Position numbers and translations under genes: made by a program. The notes below the pieces were generated by a model, which did no database searches, was not told the DNA's origin, and worked only from the letters and a program-made list of their open reading frames with translations. Source: Planktophila turicensis (GTDB lineage: Bacteria > Actinomycetota > Actinomycetes > Nanopelagicales > Nanopelagicaceae). Taken from it: a stretch of DNA of 64,000 nt. The DNA lies in the NCBI GenBank assembly GCA_965234405.1, contig OZ248346.1; one strand, 5' to 3'. The stretch's first letter is position 1. Each line of letters begins with the position of its first letter. Below, piece by piece: positions 42,627-51,229 of this stretch.

Positions 42627-43097
42627 TTACTTAGCCTTCTTAGCTGCCTTCTTACGACGCTTTGGAGCAGCCTTCTTTGCAGCTGGCTTAGCAGCTGCCT
42701 TCTTGCGCTTTGGAGCAGTCTTCTTTGCAGCCTTCTTTGCAGCTGGCTTAGCAGCCTTCTTACGACGCTTCTTTGGAGCAGCAACTGTTGCAGCTGCAGC
42801 CTTCTTCTTGCGACGCTTTGGAGCAGCCTTCTTAGCAGCTGGCTTTGCAGCAGCTGCCTTCTTGCGCTTTGGAGCAGCCTTCTTAGCTGCTGCCTTCTTA
42901 CGGCGCTTTGGAGCTGCCTTCTTTGCAGCTGGCTTAGCAGCTGCCTTCTTGCGCTTTGGAGCTGCCTTCTTCGCAGCTGCCTTCTTACGACGCTTTGGTG
43001 CAGCTGCCTTTACAGCAGCCTTCTTACGACGCTTTGGTGCAGCTGGCTTAGCAGCTGCCTTCTTGCGCTTTGGAGCAGATTTCTTAGCTGCAGCCAT
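42627..43097 (-). CDS. Lys/Ala/Pro-rich histone H1-like DNA-binding protein
   Basis: 156 aa made almost wholly of Ala, Lys, Arg and Pro in imperfect repeats of the form KKAAPKRRKKAAAK. This resembles the C-terminal tail of actinobacterial HupB and eukaryotic H1, but no folded HU domain is present. It is likely disordered and binds DNA or RNA by charge, compacting the nucleoid. The ATG at 43097 is chosen for its AGGAG site 8 nt upstream; the frame is open further upstream. The repeated codons make the gene prone to length change. Confidence 0.82.
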   Translation of the reverse strand: MAAAKKSAPKRKKAAAKPAAPKRRKKAAVKAAAPKRRKKAAAKKAAPKRKKAAAKPAAKKAAPKRRKKAAAKKAAPKRKKAAAAKPAAKKAAPKRRKKKAAAATVAAPKKRRKKAAKPAAKKAAKKTAPKRKKAAAKPAAKKAAPKRRKKAAKKAK

Positions 43098-43320
43098 GTG
43101 TTTATCTCCTAATCGGAAGGGTTCGGATCCGTCACCCAAACCTGTTTCGTGGATAAGTGTGACGGAATATAGAAAAAAATGCCACTACATAGTGAGAAAT
43201 TTCGCAGTGCGTGTCGCTAATTATTTTTTTATTTTTAATGTGCTCTTTCGCATTTTCAATAACTTATTTTCTAAATTTTTAATAAAAATCTGGCGAAAAA
43301 GTTAAATATTCGATTGAGAG
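43098..43320. other. AT-rich intergenic region upstream of the H1-like gene
   Basis: 223 nt, clearly more AT-rich than the surroundings, with long T runs near 43222-43245. No RNA or gene is recognised. It probably holds the promoter of the H1-like gene and the end of the MFS gene at 43321. Confidence 0.4.
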
Positions 43321-44589
43321 TTAGGAATTTTCCCGATTTTTACGAATTTCTCGCTCTCGAACGGCAAATTCGTTCGTTTCGACGTCGTATTTCCACATTT
43401 TCGGCAAGAAAATTGCCAAAAATCCGACCACAACGACGCACATCAGCCCTCCGGAAGTTACCGAAAAGGACAAGCTGGTAGCTGCAGCCATTGATGCGGC
43501 GCGAAGTTGTCCCGCCAATGGACCAACCGAATAGGAAAGAAGTTCGATTCCAGCAAGCCGTCCGCGGAAGTTATCGGGGATGGTTTGGTTCCAAATATTT
43601 CCGCGGAAGAGGGCGCTGACCATGTCGAAGGCTCCGGCAATTGTTAAGAAGATCAGAACGAGGATCAATGAATTGCTCAACCCCGCAGCGGCAACTGCCA
43701 GACCCCAACCCATCGCCGCCAGAATCACGGCCCGACCGTGGAATCGGTAGGTGCGAGTCCATCCGGAAGTCAGTGTGATGAAGACCGAGCCGACGGTTAT
43801 TGAGGCATAGAAAAATCCGAGCGCCCAAGGAGCATTTAATTCATCAGCCCAGAATGGATACAGCGCCATCGGCATTGCAAGTGTCATTGCAGCGAGATCA
43901 ATTATGTAGGTACCCAATAAATCTTGGCGTTTAAATGCATATTTCACACCATCTAATAACGCTGCCAGAGATGGCTTTTCGGCCTCTTTTGAAGGCGGAA
44001 TAGATCGCACTCGCGAGAGGAAAAATAATGAAAGCAAATATGTTCCGATGTCGACAACGAATCCTGCACTTACTGACATCGTTGAGAAGATAACTCCACC
44101 AAGTGTTGGACCAACAATGACGCCGAGCTGCCAACGCAAACTTAAGAGCGCACTTGCCGCCGGCAGATCTTCATGGCTGACAAGACGAGGCAACATCGCA
44201 TCCATTGATGGGCGCTGCAATCCATCGACCACGGCAAAGAAGGCGGCGACGAGATAAATGATGAATGTCTTGGGGCTGCCCATGAGCGAATTTCCAAGGA
44301 GGACGAGGACCAATACAAGAGCGCCGGCTTCAGTCGCCCAGACCATCTTCTTGCGATCGACTGAATCGGCTAGAACTCCGCCATACAGTCCGAAGATGAT
44401 TAGTGGAACGATTTCAACGACACCTAAGAGTCCGACCGCTAGATAGGAACCGGTGAGCTCTTTAAGTTGGAATGGCAACGCGACATAGGTAATCATCGAT
44501 CCGAAGTACGAAATGAGCCCCGCAGTCCAGAGATTTCGGAAATCCGGGTATTTCTTTAGCGGAGTTAGGTCGATTGCGAACTTTGCCAT
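43321..44589 (-). CDS. MFS exporter (EntS/MFS_3-like)
   Basis: 422 aa, twelve hydrophobic segments. It opens with PDFRNLWTAGLISYFGSMI and has a GVLADSVDRKKMVW signature loop after helix 2, the layout of the MFS_3 group, which includes siderophore and drug exporters. Substrate unknown. A TAGTTT box lies 6 nt before the ATG. It starts 9 nt after panB stops, so it may also be read from the panB transcript. Confidence 0.85.
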   Translation of the reverse strand: MAKFAIDLTPLKKYPDFRNLWTAGLISYFGSMITYVALPFQLKELTGSYLAVGLLGVVEIVPLIIFGLYGGVLADSVDRKKMVWATEAGALVLVLVLLGNSLMGSPKTFIIYLVAAFFAVVDGLQRPSMDAMLPRLVSHEDLPAASALLSLRWQLGVIVGPTLGGVIFSTMSVSAGFVVDIGTYLLSLFFLSRVRSIPPSKEAEKPSLAALLDGVKYAFKRQDLLGTYIIDLAAMTLAMPMALYPFWADELNAPWALGFFYASITVGSVFITLTSGWTRTYRFHGRAVILAAMGWGLAVAAAGLSNSLILVLIFLTIAGAFDMVSALFRGNIWNQTIPDNFRGRLAGIELLSYSVGPLAGQLRAASMAAATSLSFSVTSGGLMCVVVVGFLAIFLPKMWKYDVETNEFAVREREIRKNRENS

Positions 44590-44595
44590 CTGAGA

Positions 44596-44601
44596 AAACT
44601 A
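44596..44601 (-). promoter_or_regulatory. Leaderless -10 box of the MFS exporter gene
   Basis: TAGTTT on the minus strand, 6 nt before the ATG at 44589; it overlaps the end of panB. Confidence 0.45.
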
Positions 44602-45420
44602 GTGGAAAGTCTCTCTTTCGGTTGGGAACGTTCCGGATCGAACTTCCTCCGCGAATTCTTGGGTGGCGGCTAGTAATTCGGCGCGCATATTTCGGTATGC
44701 CTTGGCCAACTTTGGGGGATTGGCGGTGAAGCCAGCCATATCTGTCCAGACAAGAACCTGAGCATCGCAATTACTTCCGGCGCCGATTCCAATCGTTGGA
44801 ATAGAAAGGGCAGAAGTAATTCGCGCCGCTAAATCGGCAGGGACTAGCTCTAGAACAATGGCAAATGCGCCAGCTTTTTCGAGGGCGAGCGCCGCTTCCA
44901 AAATTGCATCTCCATCGGTGCGACCCTGCACGCGATAGCCACCTAGTTGATGAAGTGATTGCGGAGTAAGGCCCAAATGGCCCATGACAGGAATGCCGGC
45001 GGAAGTTAATTTCTCAACTGTTGCAAGGTGGGCACCTTCTAGCTTTACCGCCATTGCACCTGACTCTTTAAAGAAACGAATTGAAGTAGCAAGTGCTTGT
45101 TCAGGAGAAGATTCATAAGAACCAAAGGGAAGGTCTGCGATAACTAGGGCGCGCTTTGAGCCGCGAACAACTGCGCGGGTCAGCGGAATCAGATCATCGA
45201 CAGTGACGGGGATGGTGTTCTCTTCCCCTAAGAAATTATTGCCGGCGCTATCTCCAACTAATAGGACAGGGATACCGGCCTCATCGAAGATCGATGCCGT
45301 CATCTGCTCATAGCTGGTGAGCATCGCCCATTTCTCGCCGCGCTCTTTGGCAGCGCGCAGGTCGAGGATGGTCACGCGTCGGTGGGATGCACCGCCATAA
45401 AGGGTCGTTGAAGTACTCAT
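44599..45420 (-). CDS. panB: 3-methyl-2-oxobutanoate hydroxymethyltransferase
   Basis: 273 aa, making ketopantoate from 2-oxoisovalerate and methylene-tetrahydrofolate, first step to pantothenate and CoA. The TIM barrel shows the GDSAGNNFLGEENT metal site, ADLPFGSYESSPEQAL, AVKLEGA, and VMGHLGLTPQS. The ATG at 45420 is used because an AGGAG site lies 8 nt upstream and the protein then starts at the normal place; a longer frame to 45471 exists. No panC or panD is in the window. Confidence 0.92.
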   Translation of the reverse strand: MSTSTTLYGGASHRRVTILDLRAAKERGEKWAMLTSYEQMTASIFDEAGIPVLLVGDSAGNNFLGEENTIPVTVDDLIPLTRAVVRGSKRALVIADLPFGSYESSPEQALATSIRFFKESGAMAVKLEGAHLATVEKLTSAGIPVMGHLGLTPQSLHQLGGYRVQGRTDGDAILEAALALEKAGAFAIVLELVPADLAARITSALSIPTIGIGAGSNCDAQVLVWTDMAGFTANPPKLAKAYRNMRAELLAATQEFAEEVRSGTFPTERETFH

Positions 45421-45484
45421 TTTTATCTCCTGCCTCGAAGCCTCATGCGAGGTCCCCGGGTCTTCCATCAAATGGTACTCCCGT

Positions 45485-45490
45485 TACTCT
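45485..45490 (+). promoter_or_regulatory. Leaderless -10 box of nadE
   Basis: TACTCT, 6 nt before the ATG at 45497. Confidence 0.55.
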
Positions 45491-45496
45491 TGAACT

Positions 45497-47164
45497 ATGA
45501 AGTTGCGATTGGCGCTAGCTCAAATCAACCCCACGGTCGGTGACCTGGCGGGTAATGCTGCGCTGATTAAGCAATCAGTAGATCAGGCAGTAGGTGCGGG
45601 TGCGCATATCGCGATCTTCCCCGAGATGGTTCTGACTGGATATCCCGTTGAAGATTTAGCGCTCCGTCCTTCGTTTCAAATAGCGAGCAAGACAGCTCTC
45701 TTGGCGCTCGCTTCTCAATTAGATAAGAGCATCGTTTCTATCGTTGGTTACCTAGACCAGGTCGATGGCAAGCCCCAGAACATGGTCGCTGTTATTGCAG
45801 GTGGAGAAGTAAAGGCGCGTTATGCCAAGTGCCACTTGCCTAACTACGGCGTATTCGATGAATTCCGAAATTTTGTAGCGGGGGATTCAACACTTGTTGT
45901 TCGCATCCACGGCGTCGATGTCGGAATCGCAATCTGTGAAGACCTCTGGATTGATGGCGGAATCACCTCACAGCTTGCAGCCCGCACACCAGGGCTCGTC
46001 ATCGTTCCTAATGGTTCACCGTATGAACGCGCAAAAGATGACGTTCGTTTAAGCCTTGTTACCAAACGCGCTCGCGAGGCTAAGGCGCCACTTGCCTACG
46101 TCAATATGACCGGCGGCCAAGATGATTTAGTTTTCGATGGCGACAGCATCGTTGTGAATGCAGAAGGTGCGGTCATTGCACGCGCTCCTCAATTTGAAGA
46201 TGGCGTCATGATTGTTGATGTTGAAGCTGCGACTGGCACATCAAAGCCTGATGTCATCATCTCTGACGATGCAGTCGAAATCGCAAAGCCTTCTATTCCT
46301 GGGATCGCGCATCGCTTGGGTGATGAAGAAGAGATGTGGAACGCCATCGTTGTAGGCCTTCGCGATTACGTCATTAAGAATGGTTTCAAGTCAGTACTCG
46401 TTGGGCTTTCTGGCGGAATCGATTCCGCACTCGTTGCAGCTCTTGCCGTTGACGCACTTGGTCCAGACCGCGTCTTTGGTGTGGGCATGCCAAGTAAGTA
46501 TTCATCTGATCATTCAATTGCCGATGCCGAAGCGATGGCTGCACATACCGGCCTAGCTTTTCGCATCGTTGAGATTCAGAAGATGGTCGATGCCTTCCGT
46601 GATCAGGTAGAGCTGACTGGTCTTGCTGAAGAAAATTTGCAGGCGCGTGTTCGCGGAACAACGCTGATGGGTCTTTCTAATCAAGAGGGTCACTTGGTTT
46701 TGGCAACAGGAAATAAATCAGAGCTTGCCTGCGGATATTCAACGTTATATGGCGATGCCGTCGGTGGGTATGCGCCGATTAAAGATATTTACAAGACCGA
46801 TGTCTGGGCGCTATCTCGTTGGCGCAATCAGGTGGCAAAAGAAGCTGGTGAAGTTCCGCCGATTCCAGAGAACTCAATTACCAAAGAGCCATCTGCTGAA
46901 TTGCGTCCAGATCAGAAGGACTCTGATTCACTTCCTGAATATGAAATTCTCGATCAGGTGCTGAAGGCATATGTCGATGATGACCTAGGGCGTGATGCGC
47001 TAATTGCGGCTGGCTTTGATAAAGATTTGGTCATGCGAGTAATCGCGATGGTCGATAAGGCTGAATACAAGCGTCGCCAATATCCGCCTGGCACCAAGGT
47101 TTCTAAGCGTGCCTTTGGCAAGGATCGACGCCTGCCAATGACCAGCAAGTGGCGCGAACTCTAA
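45497..47164 (+). CDS. nadE: Glutamine-dependent NAD+ synthase
   Basis: 555 aa, last step of NAD synthesis, using glutamine as nitrogen source. The N-terminal nitrilase-like domain has Glu in FPEMVLTGYP, Lys in YAKCHLPNYGVFDE and Cys in GIAICEDLW, which release ammonia. The C-terminal synthetase has the ATP loop VGLSGGIDSAL (about 303-313) and GNKSELACGYSTLYGD. It is followed by the glutamine synthetase gene 34 nt from its stop, so glutamine supply and use are side by side. Confidence 0.94.
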   Translation: MKLRLALAQINPTVGDLAGNAALIKQSVDQAVGAGAHIAIFPEMVLTGYPVEDLALRPSFQIASKTALLALASQLDKSIVSIVGYLDQVDGKPQNMVAVIAGGEVKARYAKCHLPNYGVFDEFRNFVAGDSTLVVRIHGVDVGIAICEDLWIDGGITSQLAARTPGLVIVPNGSPYERAKDDVRLSLVTKRAREAKAPLAYVNMTGGQDDLVFDGDSIVVNAEGAVIARAPQFEDGVMIVDVEAATGTSKPDVIISDDAVEIAKPSIPGIAHRLGDEEEMWNAIVVGLRDYVIKNGFKSVLVGLSGGIDSALVAALAVDALGPDRVFGVGMPSKYSSDHSIADAEAMAAHTGLAFRIVEIQKMVDAFRDQVELTGLAEENLQARVRGTTLMGLSNQEGHLVLATGNKSELACGYSTLYGDAVGGYAPIKDIYKTDVWALSRWRNQVAKEAGEVPPIPENSITKEPSAELRPDQKDSDSLPEYEILDQVLKAYVDDDLGRDALIAAGFDKDLVMRVIAMVDKAEYKRRQYPPGTKVSKRAFGKDRRLPMTSKWREL

Positions 47165-47168
47165 TTTT

Positions 47169-47184
47169 GTAACACAGCCGTAAC
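47169..47184 (+). promoter_or_regulatory. Possible GlnR-type nitrogen control site
   Basis: GTAAC, 6 nt, GTAAC just upstream of glnA2. Actinobacterial GlnR boxes have the form gTnAC-n6-GaAAC, so this is a near match. The second half includes TAACTT, a possible -10 box. Confidence 0.3.
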
Positions 47185-47225
47185 TTCGCTTTGGCACGAT
47201 GGGGCGCATGTCCCCAAGTGAAAAC

Positions 47226-48518
47226 ATGAGCAAGCAGCAAGAGTTTGTCCTTCGCACCATCGAAGAGCGCGATATCCGTTTTATCCGTTTGTGGTTTACA
47301 GACATTCTCGGAACTCTTAAATCTGTAGCGATTGCACCTGCTGAAATTGATAGTGCTTTTGAAGAAGGCATTGGCTTTGACGGTTCTGCGATTCAAGGAT
47401 TCGCTCGCGAATTTGAATCCGATATGTTGGCAAAGCCAGATCCATCAACTTTCACCATCTTGCCGTGGCGCGCTGAAGCACAAGGTGCTGCACGTATGTT
47501 CTGCGATATCACTTTGCCGAGCGGTGAAGCATCTCCTGCAGACCCACGCAATGTTCTTCGTCGCACATTAGATAAGGCAGCGAAGATGGGATACACCTGT
47601 TACACCCACCCAGAAATTGAATTCTTCCTCTTTAAATCACAACCAGAAAAAGGCGTTGCACCAGTTCCTGTAGATCAAGGTGGCTACTTCGATCACACGC
47701 CTGCTGTTGTAGGACATGACTTCCGTCGCCAAGCAATCACGTTGCTGGAAGCGATGGGCGTCTCTGTTGAATTTAGCCACCATGAAGGCGCTCCTGGTCA
47801 GCAGGAAATTGATCTTCGTTATGCAGATGCCTTGAGCACTGCCGATAACATCATGACTTTCCGCCATGTCATTAAAGAAGTTGCACTGAACCAAGGATTC
47901 TTTGCATCCTTTATGCCAAAGCCATTTACCGAACATCCTGGCTCTGGAATGCACACGCACGTTTCGCTCTTTGAGGGCGAGAAGAATGCTTTCTATGACG
48001 ATAAGGCAGAGCTCAATCTTTCAACTGTCGGTCGTCAATTTATTGCCGGCATCTTGAAGCACGCTGCTGAAATCACAGCCGTCACCAACCAGTGGGTCAA
48101 CTCTTATAAGCGCCTGCAAGGTGGGGGAGAAGCTCCATCGATTATTAACTGGGGCCATAACGATCGCGGCGCACTTGTACGTATTCCTATGTATAAGCCA
48201 AATAAAGAGAACTCAACTCGTATCGAATTCCGCTCACCGGATTCTGCATGTAATCCATACCTTGCCTATGCAGTGATGATTGCAGCTGGCCTTAAGGGAA
48301 TTGAGAAGAAGTATGTTCTCGAACCATCAACGGATAACCAACTTCTTCCGTCAAACCTGGAAGAAGCGATCTTGGTGATGGAGAAGAGCGAACTTGTCCG
48401 CGAGACTCTGGGCGAGCACGTCTTCGATTACTTCCTTCGCAATAAGCGTGCAGAGTGGCAGGACTATCGCCGCCAGGTCAGCGCCTACGAATTAGATCGC
48501 TATTTACCTGTCCTTTAA
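47226..48518 (+). CDS. glnA2: Glutamine synthetase, GlnA2 type
   Basis: About 430 aa; joins ammonia to glutamate with ATP. It closely follows the M. tuberculosis GlnA2 pattern: QEFVLRTIEERDIRFIRLWFTD, GFDGSAIQGFARE, HPEIEFFLF, SHHEGAPGQQEIDLRYADAL (metal-ligand Glu), NQWVNSYKRL, and RIEFRSPDSACNPYLAYAVM. The adenylylation Tyr loop of GlnA1 is absent, so control must be different. In-frame ATGs at 47199 and 47208 are also possible; 47226 matches the family N-terminus. The heliorhodopsin gene starts 36 nt after its stop. Confidence 0.9.
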   Translation: MSKQQEFVLRTIEERDIRFIRLWFTDILGTLKSVAIAPAEIDSAFEEGIGFDGSAIQGFAREFESDMLAKPDPSTFTILPWRAEAQGAARMFCDITLPSGEASPADPRNVLRRTLDKAAKMGYTCYTHPEIEFFLFKSQPEKGVAPVPVDQGGYFDHTPAVVGHDFRRQAITLLEAMGVSVEFSHHEGAPGQQEIDLRYADALSTADNIMTFRHVIKEVALNQGFFASFMPKPFTEHPGSGMHTHVSLFEGEKNAFYDDKAELNLSTVGRQFIAGILKHAAEITAVTNQWVNSYKRLQGGGEAPSIINWGHNDRGALVRIPMYKPNKENSTRIEFRSPDSACNPYLAYAVMIAAGLKGIEKKYVLEPSTDNQLLPSNLEEAILVMEKSELVRETLGEHVFDYFLRNKRAEWQDYRRQVSAYELDRYLPVL

Positions 48519-48542
48519 CAGGGAATCGTGAGGAGTTCTTTG

Positions 48543-48548
48543 TAGCCT
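48543..48548 (+). promoter_or_regulatory. Leaderless -10 box of the heliorhodopsin gene
   Basis: TAGCCT, 6 nt before the ATG at 48555. It implies the gene can be read from its own start as well as from glnA2. Confidence 0.55.
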
Positions 48549-48554
48549 TGTCCT

Positions 48555-49319
48555 ATGGCTAAAGAAATCAACGCAGGATCTATTCGTCGCTACAACCTTA
48601 TTGCTGGCTTCTTTCATCTTGTTCAGATGATCACAGTGCTTGCGCTAGCAAATGACTTCACGCTACCGATTGTTGCGCGTTACATGGCAGGACCTCCAGG
48701 AAGCGTCTTTGCTGAGCCCGTTACTTTGCTCGAAGCGCCAATCGGTCTAACCGTTGCAATATTTCTTGGTCTCTCAGCTTTCTTCCACTTCCTTGTAGCA
48801 AGCCCACAATTCTTTGGTCGCTATAGCGCAGGGTTAGCGGCACAACGCAATTACTTCCGCTGGGTTGAGTACTCCTTGAGTTCATCAGTAATGATAGTTC
48901 TGATCGCTCTGATTACAGGCGTATCTGATGTTGTCGCTGTCATCGCACTCTTCGGTGTTAACGCTTCAATGATTTTATTTGGATGGTTACAAGAGAAGTA
49001 TGAGCAGCCAGGAAATGGTGGATGGCTTCCTTATATCTTCGGATGTATCGCGGGCGCTGTTCCATGGCTTGCGCTCTTGTTCTACGTTCTTGCAATTGGT
49101 GGTCCAGGAGATACCAAGGCGCCAGCGTTTGTTTATGGAATCGTCTTCTCAATCTTCATTCTCTTCAACACTTTCGCCATCGTGCAGTATCTGCAATATA
49201 AAAAAGTTGGCAAGTGGTCGGATTACATTCGCGGTGAGAAGACCTATATAACGCTCTCACTCGTTGCTAAATCGGCCCTTGCTTGGCAGATCTTCTCTGG
49301 CACCTTGATTCCTCAGTAG
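48555..49319 (+). CDS. Heliorhodopsin
   Basis: 254-aa seven-helix retinal protein of the heliorhodopsin family, whose members sit in the membrane inverted relative to type-1 rhodopsins and act as light sensors without pumping ions. The retinal lysine is Lys239 in SLVAKSALAW and the counter-ion Glu105 is in WVEYSLSSS, both in the positions known for the actinobacterial prototype 48C12, which it resembles along the whole length (ALANDF, GVNASMILFGWLQEKY, QIFSGTLIP). It lies directly after glnA2. No carotenoid cleavage (retinal-making) gene is in the window. Confidence 0.95.
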   Translation: MAKEINAGSIRRYNLIAGFFHLVQMITVLALANDFTLPIVARYMAGPPGSVFAEPVTLLEAPIGLTVAIFLGLSAFFHFLVASPQFFGRYSAGLAAQRNYFRWVEYSLSSSVMIVLIALITGVSDVVAVIALFGVNASMILFGWLQEKYEQPGNGGWLPYIFGCIAGAVPWLALLFYVLAIGGPGDTKAPAFVYGIVFSIFILFNTFAIVQYLQYKKVGKWSDYIRGEKTYITLSLVAKSALAWQIFSGTLIPQ

Positions 49320-49328
49320 AACTCGGGT

Positions 49329-49334
49329 TATCCT
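49329..49334 (+). promoter_or_regulatory. -10 box of the leu leader transcript
   Basis: TATCCT, placing the start near 49341, just before the leader peptide ATG at 49344. Confidence 0.45.
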
Positions 49335-49343
49335 TAAGCCATC

Positions 49344-49388
49344 ATGAAGCTCCGCGGACTCCTCCTTATCCGCCGTAGCGAGGCCTAA
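49344..49388 (+). CDS. leuL: Leucine-rich leader peptide of leuA
   Basis: 14 codons reading MKLRGLLLIRRSEA, with four Leu codons, three of them in a row, then Ile and two Arg. Leader peptides of this kind lie before leuA in many actinobacteria and control it by ribosome stalling when leucyl-tRNA is low. It is too short for ordinary gene finding. A perfect hairpin (49392-49411) follows at once and alternative hairpins lie before leuA, as expected for an attenuator. Confidence 0.82.
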   Translation: MKLRGLLLIRRSEA

Positions 49389-49391
49389 GGT

Positions 49392-49482
49392 CCGAAACTT
49401 TCGAGTTTCGGCCCGTAAAGAAAGACCGGTCTCCTCGCTGCGGAGTTTGGTGTTGCCGGTAAACACCGCAGGTAAACCAAAC
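49392..49482 (+). promoter_or_regulatory. Attenuator hairpins of leuA
   Basis: CCGAAACT TTCG AGTTTCGG (49392-49411) is a perfect stem. Further on, GGTGTT (49449-49454) can pair with AACACC (49462-49467), while GTTTGG (49445-49450) can pair with CCAAAC (49477-49482). The last two exclude each other, the pattern of a switch between states. An AAGGAG site for leuA follows at 49487. Confidence 0.65.
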
Positions 49483-49499
49483 AAATAAGGAGCAGTTAA

Positions 49500-51215
49500 A
49501 TGAATTTCCCAAAGCAAACGCCTTCAAAGATGCCGGTGCATCGTTATTCACCATTTATCCCTGTAGAACTTGAAGATCGCACCTGGCCAAGCAAGAAGAT
49601 GACCAAGGCCCCACAGTGGTGTTCAGTCGATCTTCGCGATGGCAACCAAGCGCTTATCGACCCAATGGATACGCCCCGTAAGCTTGCAATGTTTAAGTTG
49701 CTCGTTGCAATGGGTTACAAAGAGATTGAAGTGGGTTTTCCTTCAGCATCTCAGACAGATTTCGACTTTGTTCGAAAGATCATTGATGAGGATTTGATTC
49801 CTGATGATGTCATCATCCAGGTTCTGACCCAGGCTCGCGAACCGCTCATCCGTCGCACCTATGAAGCCATCAAGGGTTCTAAGCAGGCAATCGTTCACCT
49901 TTACAACTCGACATCTACTTTGCAGCGCCGTGTTGTATTCGGCCTTGATAAAGATGGCATCAAGAAGATTGCAACAGATGCGGCTCAACTCTGCCTTGAT
50001 TTAATGGCAACAGTTCCTGAGACCAAGGTTTCATTTGAATATTCACCAGAGTCATATACCGGCACGGAACTCGAATTCGCTGTCGAGGTATGTAATGCGG
50101 TCAATGATGTTTGGAAGCCAACGCCACAGTGGAAGACCATCATGAATCTTCCGGCAACTGTTGAAATGGCAACGCCAAATGTTTATGCCGATTCCATCGA
50201 ATGGATGTGCCGCAATCTCAAAAACCGCGAGAGCGTGATTGTTTCGCTACACCCACATAACGATCGCGGAACAGGCGTTGCAGCGGCAGAACTTGGCTAC
50301 TTAGCTGGTGCTGATCGCATTGAAGGAACTCTGTTCGGTAACGGAGAACGCACTGGAAACGTATGCCTTGTCACTCTTGGCATGAATATGGTTTCTCACG
50401 GAATTGATCCACATATCGATTTCAGCGATATCGATGAGATTCGCCGTACTGTCGAATACGGAAACCAACTCCGTGTTCCAGAACGCCACCCATACGGTGG
50501 AGACCTTGTCTTTACAGCTTTCTCTGGTTCACATCAGGATGCCATTAAGAAGGGCTTCGAACATCTCGAGCGCGATGCAAAGGCTGCAGGAAATACTGTC
50601 GATAACCACACTTGGGCAGTTCCATACCTTCCAATCGATCCTAAAGATATTGGTCGCTCATACGAAGCAGTGATTCGCGTGAATTCACAATCAGGTAAGG
50701 GCGGAGTCGCATACTTGATGAAGAACGAGCACCATCTCGATCTTCCACGTCGCCACCAGATTGAATTCTCGAAGATTGTTCAGGCAAAGACAGATAACGA
50801 AGGTGGCGAAGTAACTGCAGAGCAGCTGTGGCACATCTTCGAAGATGAGTATCTGCCAACAGATTCAGCACCGTGGGGTCGTTTCCGACTTAAGGGAATG
50901 TCACAAGTTTCTGTGATGGGTGAAGATGTTCAGCTCACTGTGAAGATGACAGATCGTGGAGAAGCGGTTGAGTTAGCCGGAACAGGTAACGGACCAATCG
51001 CAGCGTTCTGCCATATCTTGCAGAACTACGGCGTCGATGTGCGCGTTCTCGATTTCCACGAGCATGCACTCTCATCAGGAGGCGATGCATCTGCTGCTGC
51101 CTACCTTGAGTGTGCGATTGCAGGAGATGTCTTCTGGGGAGTCGGAATCGACCCTAATACAACGACTGCTTCTCTTAAAGCGGTCGTGTCTGCAATCAAT
51201 CGCGCTATTCGCTAA
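49500..51215 (+). CDS. leuA: 2-isopropylmalate synthase
   Basis: 571 aa, first enzyme of leucine synthesis, joining acetyl-CoA and 2-oxoisovalerate. It shows the CSVDLRDGNQAL start of the barrel with the metal Asp, GFPSASQTDFDF, VSLHPHNDRGTG with two His ligands, the GNGERTGNV loop, and a C-terminal regulatory domain (from about 430) that binds leucine. The length fits the long LeuA class of actinobacteria. AAGGAG lies 7 nt before the ATG. Confidence 0.95.
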   Translation: MNFPKQTPSKMPVHRYSPFIPVELEDRTWPSKKMTKAPQWCSVDLRDGNQALIDPMDTPRKLAMFKLLVAMGYKEIEVGFPSASQTDFDFVRKIIDEDLIPDDVIIQVLTQAREPLIRRTYEAIKGSKQAIVHLYNSTSTLQRRVVFGLDKDGIKKIATDAAQLCLDLMATVPETKVSFEYSPESYTGTELEFAVEVCNAVNDVWKPTPQWKTIMNLPATVEMATPNVYADSIEWMCRNLKNRESVIVSLHPHNDRGTGVAAAELGYLAGADRIEGTLFGNGERTGNVCLVTLGMNMVSHGIDPHIDFSDIDEIRRTVEYGNQLRVPERHPYGGDLVFTAFSGSHQDAIKKGFEHLERDAKAAGNTVDNHTWAVPYLPIDPKDIGRSYEAVIRVNSQSGKGGVAYLMKNEHHLDLPRRHQIEFSKIVQAKTDNEGGEVTAEQLWHIFEDEYLPTDSAPWGRFRLKGMSQVSVMGEDVQLTVKMTDRGEAVELAGTGNGPIAAFCHILQNYGVDVRVLDFHEHALSSGGDASAAAYLECAIAGDVFWGVGIDPNTTTASLKAVVSAINRAIR

Positions 51216-51229
51216 CTATCGTACGCAGT

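Noticed and set aside
42703..43305. 200-codon plus-strand frame opposite the H1-like gene, rich in Ala, Phe and Arg
   Set aside because: It is the mirror image of the repeated Lys/Ala codons; the minus frame has the ribosome site and a sensible protein.
49321..49499. T-box riboswitch before leuA
   Set aside because: No T-box consensus bulge sequence; the leucine-rich leader peptide explains the region better.
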